Source: Roseibacillus sp.
GTDB lineage: Bacteria; Verrucomicrobiota; Verrucomicrobiae; Verrucomicrobiales; Akkermansiaceae
DNA length: 28,422 nt
Reading direction: 5' to 3'
Assembly (NCBI GenBank): GCA_002723015.1
Contig: PBNG01000038.1
Coordinates: 124,024 to 152,445 of the forward strand
Shown here: piece after piece, positions 8,499 through 16,002 of the stretch
Numbering within the stretch: position 1 is the stretch's first letter
Layout: every line of letters starts with the position of its first letter
Notes under the pieces: generated by a model
Told to the model about the DNA's origin: nothing
Seen by the model: the letters and a program-made list of their open reading frames with translations, nothing else
The model's database searches: none
Made by a program: the position numbers and the translations under genes

Positions 8499-9623
8499 CT
8501 AAGAATGGCCCGTGGAAACCGTTCGCACTGAACCCACTTCCACCGGTTGACCCGTGTCGGCCGCGGCCAGCGCAGCAAAGCACAATTCCAGTGACCTGAG
8601 ATTACTTCGGGCGCTGTTGCTGGGTTCGCGATCCTCTTCGATGGCGCACAGAAGCTCTCCCATCGTGCCCTCAAAACCCGCATCGAACCAGCAACTCTCA
8701 AGGGGGACCCTGCATTGCCCTTCCTTCAGGAAAATCTGCACCTCAGGTTGATCGTTCAGTCCTGGGCCACGAGTTCGTATTGTTCCCTTCGTGCCCACAA
8801 CAGTGGTCACATCTTCCTCGCCGAGGGTAGCATGGGCATTAAAGGAAAGACGGACCTGAGCTCCCGGGTATTCGATAATTACTGCCGCGAGGGCTGGAGG
8901 CCGGTAGACCTGTTCATCATAACGCACCGTCGAGGCCAGCACCCGGGTCGGCTCCTGACCAGCCATGATCTGAGTGGTGATATCAAACCAGTGTATCGCG
9001 AAATCAAAAAGGATGAGATGGTGAATATTTTCAAATTCGGAGATGCCCCTGATCCAAGTCTGGTCCCACTGTAGGCTGAAATCCAGAGAGGTCACCCTCC
9101 CGATAACACCCCCCGCCACCGCATTTCGCAGGTAGGAGAAATGAGGCGCCCAGCGACCGTTCTGGTTAACAGCCAGCCTAACTCCGTTTTCCTGCGCTAT
9201 CCTTAATAATTCCTCGCCCTCCCCGAGATCCAGGACAAAGGGCTTCTGGCTCAAGACGTGCTTACCGGCCCGCAGCGCCTCCTTGACGATCGGAAGACGG
9301 TCAACAGGGTGAGGCGTAATGTCGAGAACCTCAATATCCTCACGCTCAAGGATGGATCGGTAGTCGTCATAAACCGTAGCTTCCGGAAAGAACTCGTCCC
9401 TCCTTGCTTCTGCCTTGCTCCGGGTTCGACTCGCAAAGGCCGCCACCTCATAACCGCACTTCCGATAAGCCTTGAGATGAAATTCGCTGATTCCTCCGGT
9501 GCCGATTACTGCAATCCTCGGTCGATAGCTCTTGGGCGTTCCCGGCCTGTAATCAACCTGCGGAGGGGCGATTTCCACGATCTCCTTCGCGGGGCTCAAG
9601 CCATAATCATCGTCTTCGGGCAT
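8499..9623 (-). CDS. Gfo/Idh/MocA family oxidoreductase
   Basis: This 374-residue NAD(P)-dependent sugar or polyol dehydrogenase-like protein has a Rossmann dinucleotide motif, GTGGIS, at residues 41-46. The family's catalytic lysine motif appears as SQKPF (Lys127) instead of the common EKP. A C-terminal substrate domain includes HWFDI and FNAHATLGEE. An N-terminal extension of about 35 residues (PQVDYRPGTPKSYRPR) precedes the fold; similar extensions occur in relatives, so the start is credible. There is no signal peptide, so the enzyme is cytoplasmic, unlike its neighbours in the DUF1553 modules. It is the last gene of a minus-strand operon, 57 bases after the TIM-barrel gene. It converges with the DUF6807 gene with only 11 bases between the stops. 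The exact substrate cannot be told from sequence. Confidence 0.9.
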   Translation of the reverse strand: MPEDDDYGLSPAKEIVEIAPPQVDYRPGTPKSYRPRIAVIGTGGISEFHLKAYRKCGYEVAAFASRTRSKAEARRDEFFPEATVYDDYRSILEREDIEVLDITPHPVDRLPIVKEALRAGKHVLSQKPFVLDLGEGEELLRIAQENGVRLAVNQNGRWAPHFSYLRNAVAGGVIGRVTSLDFSLQWDQTWIRGISEFENIHHLILFDFAIHWFDITTQIMAGQEPTRVLASTVRYDEQVYRPPALAAVIIEYPGAQVRLSFNAHATLGEEDVTTVVGTKGTIRTRGPGLNDQPEVQIFLKEGQCRVPLESCWFDAGFEGTMGELLCAIEEDREPSNSARSNLRSLELCFAALAAADTGQPVEVGSVRTVSTGHS

Positions 9624-9680
9624 GTCTATCGGGTTAGATCAGAGTGAGCGTTTCATCAGGCGCACCTCATCACGAGAAAG

Positions 9681-10502
9681 TTAGCCCCGCAACCCCACCT
9701 GATCCATCAGGCTCTCGGTGGCTCCGTAAGCTTCCTCGACCCACTCAACGATTTTTTCAGGATCAGGGGAATATTCCAGCTCCAGAGAGATCGCACCATC
9801 GAAATCAAGGTCCTTGATCGCTTGCAGGTAAGGTGCAAATTTGACAACGCCCCGCCCGGGAGGGAGGTCACCGTGAACCTTCCCGTCACAGTCACTGATA
9901 TGAACATGGGTCGCTTTTCCCCTGAGAAGCTCAAGCGCATCAGGAGGGGTATCGGCTAAAACAAGGTGACTGACATCAATATTGGCTTTCACATTGGGCA
10001 GGCCACAGTCATCAATAAACTGAGCCATCTTGGGAACGCTGTTAAGGAGGCTGAGTCGAAAGGGTTCCAGTTCGAGCGCGATCTCCATTCCCCGCTCGCC
10101 CGCATATGAACCAATCTTCCTCACTCCTTCTACACCCCATTCCCACTGGGCCTCGGGAGGAATCACTTCCCGCTGCCAGATATATTCCCCCAACACCAGC
10201 AGAAGGTTATCCGAACCAAAGGTCTCACCGAGATCTACGAATCGATTTGCCCTTTCGACGTGGAAGTCCCGGACTGGATCATTGAAGTCAACCAGTCCGG
10301 CCGAAACGACAACGGTGGAGACTATTGGCAGATTGTTGTCATCACATGTCCTTCTGATGAGATCAATTTCTGCCTGCTCGATAGTCATCGCCTCGGTAAA
10401 AATATCCACCGAGTCGAATCCAATCCTGGCAATGTGTTCCAGTCCTGTTTTGGTATCGACTCCTGCCTGGTCGAACGCACTGTTGATTATTCCGAGTTTC
10501 AT
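9681..10502 (-). CDS. Sugar phosphate isomerase/epimerase-like TIM barrel
   Basis: This 273-residue protein belongs to the xylose-isomerase-like TIM-barrel family (AP endonuclease 2 fold). Metal and catalytic positions are in the expected places: Glu in ALELEP (144-146), Asp176 and His179 in NIDVSH, His201 in HVHISDCDG, and Glu241/243 in SLELEYS. The GDLPPGRGVVKF segment is typical of the IolE, hydroxypyruvate-isomerase and tagatose-epimerase relatives. It probably isomerises or dehydrates a sugar or polyol made available by the adjacent oxidoreductase and dioxygenase. It is cytoplasmic and the middle gene of the minus-strand operon, 74 bases after the PhyH gene. I cannot assign a substrate, so no symbol is given. 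Confidence 0.88.
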   Translation of the reverse strand: MKLGIINSAFDQAGVDTKTGLEHIARIGFDSVDIFTEAMTIEQAEIDLIRRTCDDNNLPIVSTVVVSAGLVDFNDPVRDFHVERANRFVDLGETFGSDNLLLVLGEYIWQREVIPPEAQWEWGVEGVRKIGSYAGERGMEIALELEPFRLSLLNSVPKMAQFIDDCGLPNVKANIDVSHLVLADTPPDALELLRGKATHVHISDCDGKVHGDLPPGRGVVKFAPYLQAIKDLDFDGAISLELEYSPDPEKIVEWVEEAYGATESLMDQVGLRG

Positions 10503-10576
10503 TATTCTGGCTTCTGGGTTTCTGTCTGCATTTGGGGAGCACTCACTGGGTAGAGGAGCTCTGAGAGGTTGGATCG

Positions 10577-11416
10577 CTAGGCCCCTTCACTTGCGAGGCT
10601 TTTCGCGCTTTGGTCCTCCTCCACCAAGTTGGCGAAGGCCACACTGGAGCGTCGCGCATCATCGCGGCCCACCTTGAGCACCATATCGTCATCAACCTTG
10701 GAAAGCGGAGTATACCCGGGATGGTGCGACTCCTTGAACGGATCATTACTCCTTGTATTGTAACAGCAAATCAAAGCCCATCGCGAGTGGTCGGAATTAT
10801 TTGCTGCCGAACAGTGCAGGGTATTTGAATGAAAAAACAGTGCGTCGCCCGCCGACATCTCGCAATGAACAGTCTCCAGGCGCTTGCAGGCCTCCTCCAC
10901 CTGTTCCGGGTCAGCTCCTGCCTGCTCGCCCGAAAGGGCATGATTGACCCGTCCCATTCGATGAGAGCCGCGCAGAACCTGCATACAACCATTTTCCCGA
11001 GTGGCAGGGTCCACCGCGATCATGACGCTCACCAGATCCGGAAAAAGAAGTCCATTCTGATACCAGTAGCCATAGTCTTGGTGCCATGCCCAAGCACCTC
11101 CAACCTTGGCGTCCTTGAGAATCATTTTGGAATGATAGTGGTAGACTTCGTCTCCAAGAATGTCCTCGACCCCGTCCACCACTCTCCTGCACCGGGCCAC
11201 CATGCCATACACCCCATCGCCAGGATGATTCCACAAAGACAATCTCACGTCATTGCCCTTGCCATCGTCCATGGTGGAGGAGGCCTGGTCCATCGCATGA
11301 TCGTTACGGGCCGTCTCTCCAAGAAGTCCAATTTCCTCCTCGGTGAATAAGCCTCGCACAATCAGGTATCCATCGCGGTTGAAGCCTGCAAGCTGTTCAC
11401 TGTTAAAAATTTTCAT
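10577..11416 (-). CDS. Phytanoyl-CoA dioxygenase (PhyH) family 2-oxoglutarate/Fe(II) oxygenase
   Basis: This 279-residue protein has the full PhyH jelly-roll signature. The iron-binding HxD is in WHQDYGYWYQNG (His112, Asp114). The distal histidine is in FFHSNTLHCSAANNS (His201), and the 2-oxoglutarate-binding Arg212 lies in DHSRWALI. The N-terminal VRGLFTEEEI is also typical. Family members hydroxylate diverse small molecules using oxygen and 2-oxoglutarate; in these phyla they are greatly expanded and mostly unassigned. It is the first gene of the operon running down to 8499, so its upstream gap (11417-11528) should carry the operon promoter. That gap is shared with the divergent DUF1553 gene; it contains a CCCAAAAATGGG dyad on the minus strand but no clear promoter boxes. 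Confidence 0.9.
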   Translation of the reverse strand: MKIFNSEQLAGFNRDGYLIVRGLFTEEEIGLLGETARNDHAMDQASSTMDDGKGNDVRLSLWNHPGDGVYGMVARCRRVVDGVEDILGDEVYHYHSKMILKDAKVGGAWAWHQDYGYWYQNGLLFPDLVSVMIAVDPATRENGCMQVLRGSHRMGRVNHALSGEQAGADPEQVEEACKRLETVHCEMSAGDALFFHSNTLHCSAANNSDHSRWALICCYNTRSNDPFKESHHPGYTPLSKVDDDMVLKVGRDDARRSSVAFANLVEEDQSAKSLASEGA

Positions 11417-11528
11417 GAGATATTGCGTTCTCTAAAACCCCAAAATTCTGACGTCTTGAGGGTCTCGTGGAAAGCTTCTTGTTTACTCCGGAAAAACCCC
11501 CATTTTTGGGCAAACCCAAGCCTTTCCA

Positions 11529-13700
11529 TTGAAACTGGCGTCCAAGTCCTGCCTCTCTCTTACCCTGACCATGGCTGCTTCCGGGTCCTGTCTGGCGGAG
11601 CCTGTAAATTTCAACACGGACATTCAGCCACTGCTCAACAAACACTGCGCACAGTGTCATGGAGGGGTCAAACAGCGCGGTGACCTGAATCTCACCAGTC
11701 GCACCCTCGCGATGGACGGAGGAGAATCCGGGGAGCCGCTTGTCGTGTCAGGAAGCCCGCAGAAAAGTGAGCTCTTTCTTCGGCTCACACATGCGGATGC
11801 CGACCTTCGAATGCCCCCTGAAAAACCACTCAAGGATGGCGACATTGCACTCATTGAGAGATGGATAGAGCAGGGTGCCCCCTGGCCTGAGCACTGGGCC
11901 TACCTCCCCATCGGGGAAGCATCACCGCCAAAAGTAGATCAGCAGGATTGGCCGGTTAACGAAATTGACTACTTTATATTGCATCAAATCGAGAAAGAGG
12001 GCTTGAGTCCCTCCCCTCCTGCCGCACCCGGAACACTGCTCCGACGTCTCTCGCTGGACCTCACAGGTTTACCCCCGACCGTCGAGCAACTACGCTCGTT
12101 CGAGAAGGGATGGCAGACCGATCCTGAAAAGACCCTCGCGACAACGGCAGACATACTCCTCGCCTCCCCACACTTTGGCGAGAGATGGGGTCGCCACTGG
12201 CTTGATCAGGCTCGCTATGCGGACAGTGACGGCTACGAAAAGGACAATCCCCGTCCCAACGCCTGGCTCTGGCGGGACTGGGTTATTCGTGCCATCAACG
12301 ACGACATGCCTTTCGATCAGTTTACCGTTGAGCAAATGGCAGGTGACCTTCTGGATGATGCTGACCCATCACAGCGACTCGCAACAGCCTTTCATCGCCA
12401 GACCCTCCGTAACACGGAGGGCGGAACCGATCCCGAAGAAGACCGGGTCAAACGCGTCATTGACAGAGTCGCCACCACCACGCGGACATGGCTGGGACTG
12501 ACCCTCGAATGCGCACAGTGTCACGACCACCCATACGATCCTTTCACCCAGGTCGACTTCTATCGGCTCTACGCCTTCTTCAACGATACTGACGAGGGGG
12601 AAGTAACGGTGACGCTCGATTCAGGTAAAAAAATGAAGGCTGCAGTAATGCAAAAGAATGGGAAGCGCAGGACCTACCTCTTTCATCGGGGCGACTTCCT
12701 GCAACCTGCGAGGGAGAAAGGAGTCATTGAGCCAGGAGGAATCTCCTCTCTTCACACCCTCAAACCTTCCACCGCCAACCCTAGTCGAATGGACCTGGCC
12801 AAGTGGCTTACCAGCCGGGATAATCCCCTTACGGCCAGGGTGACCAGTAATACCGTCTGGTTGCACCTTTTCGGCAAGGGACTTGTTCGTTCTCCTGAGA
12901 ACTTTGGTTCACAGGGCGAGAATCCATCGCACCCGGAACTCCTCAGCTGGCTGGCACAGTCTTTCATTAAAGGAGGATGGAGCCGGAAGCAGCTGATCAG
13001 GAAAATTGTCACCTCCCGCACCTACCGGCAATCCTCCAGACACAGGTTGGAGTATGCCAGCCGGGACCCCGATAACCGGCTCCTCCATCGTCAGAATCGC
13101 AAACGTGTGGAGGCAGAAATTGTCAGGGATTTGCACCTGTCCGTTGCAGGCCTGCTCGAGTCGGAGTTAGGAGGAGAAAGCCGCTTCCCTCCTATTCCCG
13201 CGGATGTTGCAGCCCAAAGCTTTGCCAATAACTTCCAATGGAAGGTAAGCAAGGGGACTAATCGCTACCGCCGGGGGATGTACACTTTTTTCAAACGTAC
13301 GGCTCCAGCTCCGAACCTGATGACTTTTGACTGTCCCGATTCAAATACTTCCGTCACGCAGCGAAATGTATCCAACACTCCCCTCATGGCTCTTACCACC
13401 CTCCAGAATATCGTTTTCCACGAAGCGAGCCAGGCTCTGGCGCGCCGGATCCGGGAGAACCCCGCTCTTAGGAGCAACGAGGACCGCGTAAAGCACCTCT
13501 TCCAGCTCACCCTGTCGAGGCTACCCATGGATGAAGAGCTCCGGGTTGTTCTGAACCTCCTGGCGGATAACCAATCACATTACCGCGATCATCCCGACCA
13601 GGCTCGGGAGCTTGGCAGCGACAACGATGCTAGTCTCGCAGCTTGGACAGCGACCGTCCGCATCATCACAAACCTCGACGAATTCATCACCTGCCAGTAG
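11529..13700 (+). CDS. PSCyt1-DUF1549-DUF1553 haem-motif protein, short form (module 2)
   Basis: The 723-residue protein starts at a TTG (11529); an ATG 14 codons later (11571) would remove most of the leader, so TTG is preferred but not certain. A signal peptide runs to about residue 24 (SGSCLAEPV). PSCyt1 carries CAQCH at 40-44. DUF1549 ends with CAQCHDHPYDP at 328, and DUF1553 follows from about 415 (MDLAKWLTSRDNPLTARV, then NFGSQGENPSHPELLSWLA). The insert seen between DUF1549 and DUF1553 in the long copies is absent here, leaving only the conserved RRTYLFHRGDF hairpin. As in the other copies, two haem-c sites are predicted in the periplasm and the activity is unknown. The DUF1501 partner begins 14 bases downstream. 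Confidence 0.88.
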   Translation: MKLASKSCLSLTLTMAASGSCLAEPVNFNTDIQPLLNKHCAQCHGGVKQRGDLNLTSRTLAMDGGESGEPLVVSGSPQKSELFLRLTHADADLRMPPEKPLKDGDIALIERWIEQGAPWPEHWAYLPIGEASPPKVDQQDWPVNEIDYFILHQIEKEGLSPSPPAAPGTLLRRLSLDLTGLPPTVEQLRSFEKGWQTDPEKTLATTADILLASPHFGERWGRHWLDQARYADSDGYEKDNPRPNAWLWRDWVIRAINDDMPFDQFTVEQMAGDLLDDADPSQRLATAFHRQTLRNTEGGTDPEEDRVKRVIDRVATTTRTWLGLTLECAQCHDHPYDPFTQVDFYRLYAFFNDTDEGEVTVTLDSGKKMKAAVMQKNGKRRTYLFHRGDFLQPAREKGVIEPGGISSLHTLKPSTANPSRMDLAKWLTSRDNPLTARVTSNTVWLHLFGKGLVRSPENFGSQGENPSHPELLSWLAQSFIKGGWSRKQLIRKIVTSRTYRQSSRHRLEYASRDPDNRLLHRQNRKRVEAEIVRDLHLSVAGLLESELGGESRFPPIPADVAAQSFANNFQWKVSKGTNRYRRGMYTFFKRTAPAPNLMTFDCPDSNTSVTQRNVSNTPLMALTTLQNIVFHEASQALARRIRENPALRSNEDRVKHLFQLTLSRLPMDEELRVVLNLLADNQSHYRDHPDQARELGSDNDASLAAWTATVRIITNLDEFITCQ

Positions 13701-13714
13701 GCATAACTCCCACC

Positions 13715-15172
13715 ATGATGTCTCCCGCAGAATTCTATGTCCGGACGAGACGAGACTTCCTGAACACCTCAGCCAGTGGACTTGGCGGCATGGCTCTGGC
13801 GCACATGCTTGGCTCGGATGCCCGCGCCGCCGGAAGCACCCTCACTCACTTCGCTCCGAGAGCAAAGCGCTGCATCTTTCTTTTCATGGCAGGTGCTCCC
13901 TCCCAACTGGACCTCTTCGACTACAAGCCGAAGCTGAATGAGCTCGACGGGAAAAAAATGGATCCGGCGATCCTTGAGAAGATGCGCTTTGCCTTCCTTA
14001 AAAAGGACAGCGCGACGCTCATGGGGAGCAAACGAACCTTCATGAGGCACGGACAGGCTGGCATGTGGTTTTCCGACCTCCTGCCCCACCTCTCCTCGTG
14101 TGCGGACGATTTGTGCATGATCAAGAGTATGCACACCACGCAGTTTAATCACCACCCCGGACAATTGATGATGCAGTGTGGGGAGCCACACTTCGGCCTT
14201 CCCTCGATCGGCTCGTGGCTGACATACGGGCTGGGAAGCGAAAATGAGAACCTCCCCGGTTATGTTGTCCTGCTGGCCGGTCGCGGATCAAGTGGGGGAG
14301 CAACTCTCTACCAAAGCGGATTCCTTCCTTCCAGTTTTGCTGGGGTTCGTTTCCGAAATGGTGATGAGCCCGTATTGAACCTTCGCAACCCCCCTGGCAT
14401 CTCTCCCGAGATACAGCGGCGTGGCCTTGATGCCCTGCGCGAACTGAATGGCATCGCTCATGCTTCTATCCGCGACCCTGAGATCGAAAGCAGGATCGCA
14501 GCTTATGAACTGGCATTCCGAATGCAGACCGCCGCGCCTGAGCTTGCAGATCTCTCCGGTGAGTCCGAAAAAACCCTCGAAGCTTACGGCGTTAATCGAG
14601 ATGATCCCGCCATAGGTGGAAGAGGCAAGGGCAGCTCGCGCACCTGGGGCACCTTCGCGCGCAACTGTCTCCTGGCACGGCGCCTCGCCGAGCGGGGCGT
14701 TCGCTTCGTTAACCTGATCCACGCATCATGGGACCAGCACTCCAACCTCGATAAGGAACTCGAGTTTAACGCCGGCATGAGTGACCAACCGGTTGCCGCA
14801 TTAATTTCTGACCTCAAGGAACGGGGACTCCTCGATGAAACGCTTGTAGTCTGGGGAGGAGAATTCGGGCGGACTCCACTCGGCGAAAACAGGCCCGGGC
14901 GCAAGCCAAATACTGGTCGCGATCATCACCCTAACGCATTTACCATGTTCATGGCCGGCGGAGGGGTGAAGCCCGGTTTTCAATATGGCGAAACAGACGA
15001 TATTGGATGGGAACCTGCCCGTGATCCGGTCCATGTGAATGATTTTCACGCAACCCTTCTTCATCTCTTCGGCATGAACCACCTCAAGTTGACCCACCGG
15101 CATGGGGGAGCCGACAAAAGACTCACAAGCCTGACCCGGGAGTCGAAGGTCATCCATGATCTGCTCGCTTGA
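13715..15172 (+). CDS. DUF1501 protein, Tat-exported (module 2)
   Basis: Using the ATG at 13715 (MMSPAEF) the protein has 485 residues; the frame is open back to 13643, but that part overlaps the previous gene and does not look like a leader. The Tat motif is TRRDFL (Arg12-Arg13), followed by SASGLGGMALAHML. Landmarks include GAPSQLDLFDYKP, the central GSWLTYGLGSENENLPG, IHASWDQH (W339 onward), WGGEFGRT and GRDHHPNAF. The SENENLPG type of centre groups it with the DUF1501 copy at 19949, not with those at 6189 and 24656. It is likely co-transcribed with the short DUF1553 gene upstream. The family reaction is not established. Confidence 0.92.
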   Translation: MMSPAEFYVRTRRDFLNTSASGLGGMALAHMLGSDARAAGSTLTHFAPRAKRCIFLFMAGAPSQLDLFDYKPKLNELDGKKMDPAILEKMRFAFLKKDSATLMGSKRTFMRHGQAGMWFSDLLPHLSSCADDLCMIKSMHTTQFNHHPGQLMMQCGEPHFGLPSIGSWLTYGLGSENENLPGYVVLLAGRGSSGGATLYQSGFLPSSFAGVRFRNGDEPVLNLRNPPGISPEIQRRGLDALRELNGIAHASIRDPEIESRIAAYELAFRMQTAAPELADLSGESEKTLEAYGVNRDDPAIGGRGKGSSRTWGTFARNCLLARRLAERGVRFVNLIHASWDQHSNLDKELEFNAGMSDQPVAALISDLKERGLLDETLVVWGGEFGRTPLGENRPGRKPNTGRDHHPNAFTMFMAGGGVKPGFQYGETDDIGWEPARDPVHVNDFHATLLHLFGMNHLKLTHRHGGADKRLTSLTRESKVIHDLLA

Positions 15173-15197
15173 GTAACCCAAAGGAGAGTCCACGCAG

Positions 15198-15212
15198 CCT
15201 GCAGGAGGCAGG
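15198..15212 (+). terminator. Weak hairpin after the module 2 DUF1501 gene
   Basis: CCTGC and GCAGG pair around a five-base loop, 25 bases after the DUF1501 stop. No T-run follows directly, so this is only a weak candidate for transcription termination between module 2 and the response regulator. Confidence 0.2.
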
Positions 15213-15280
15213 GTTAATAGATTTTCGAGGAAATCCCACAGGTTTTGCGTTGAACTGAGCCCTCTCTGGTCCACCCTATC

Positions 15281-15964
15281 ATGGTTACTGTTATGCCTAC
15301 CGTTAATCGAGAACCCATCAAGGTCGCCGTCATTGAGGACACTCCAGCACTCGGAAAGCTGATTCGAAAGATCGTGGACGCAATGGATGGCATAGAGACC
15401 TTTGGGGTCTGGGAAAATGCCGAGGATGGCTTGAAGGCGATTGAGGATGGCGGTCCGGATGTGGTCCTGATGGACATAAGCCTCCCGGGCATGTCTGGCA
15501 TCGACGCAACGGTAAAGGTCAAGGAAAAGAACCCGGGTATCGATGTCATCATGCTGACTGTGCACGATGAAGATCAGAAGATTTTCGATGCCTTGCAGGC
15601 AGGGGCCTCCGGCTACCTTCTCAAGAATGCCTCACCCGATGACCTCTGCCGAGCGATCTTCGAGGTGCGAGCGGGAGGAGCGCCCATGTCAGCGGAGATC
15701 GCCCGCCTTGTCGTGGAAGCCTTTCACCGTCCCGCGAGCAGCGAGGCGAGCCAGGCCTTTAATCTTTCCAAGCGTGAGACAGAAATTGTGCAACTTGTGG
15801 CACGGGGCCTCGCTAACAAAGAAATAGCCGCCGAACTTGCGATCAGCGTCGAAACGGTCCGTGTTCATCTCAAGCACATCTACGAGAAACTGCATGTTCG
15901 TTCTCGTACCGAGGCAGCGATGAAATACCGCGACTCCCTCGAACGGGCCCCTTGGAACAAATAG
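15281..15964 (+). CDS. NarL/FixJ-type response regulator, orphan
   Basis: This 227-residue two-component regulator has a receiver domain at residues 13-130 with the acidic pair Glu19-Asp20, phospho-acceptor Asp65 ([13 protein letters not shown]), switch Thr93 and Lys115. A LuxR-type helix-turn-helix lies at about 162-215 ([22 protein letters not shown], then [16 protein letters not shown]). All residues needed for phosphorylation are intact, so it should be a phospho-activated DNA-binding regulator. No sensor kinase lies next to it. It sits between module 2 and the DUF1553 gene at 16003, all on the plus strand, with 38 bases to the latter, so it may regulate these modules; that is inference from position only. 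Start at 15281 or 15293 (second ATG); no Shine-Dalgarno sequence is seen. Confidence 0.9.
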   Translation: MVTVMPTVNREPIKVAVIEDTPALGKLIRKIVDAMDGIETFGVWENAEDGLKAIEDGGPDVVLMDISLPGMSGIDATVKVKEKNPGIDVIMLTVHDEDQKIFDALQAGASGYLLKNASPDDLCRAIFEVRAGGAPMSAEIARLVVEAFHRPASSEASQAFNLSKRETEIVQLVARGLANKEIAAELAISVETVRVHLKHIYEKLHVRSRTEAAMKYRDSLERAPWNK

Positions 15965-16002
15965 GAGATCCGTGAAAACCCGTGGCGTGAGGAAGGAATC
16001 TT

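Noticed and set aside
14801..15565. 254-residue open frame on the minus strand
   Set aside because: Antisense to the end of the DUF1501 gene and the receiver domain of the response regulator; no leader or motif.
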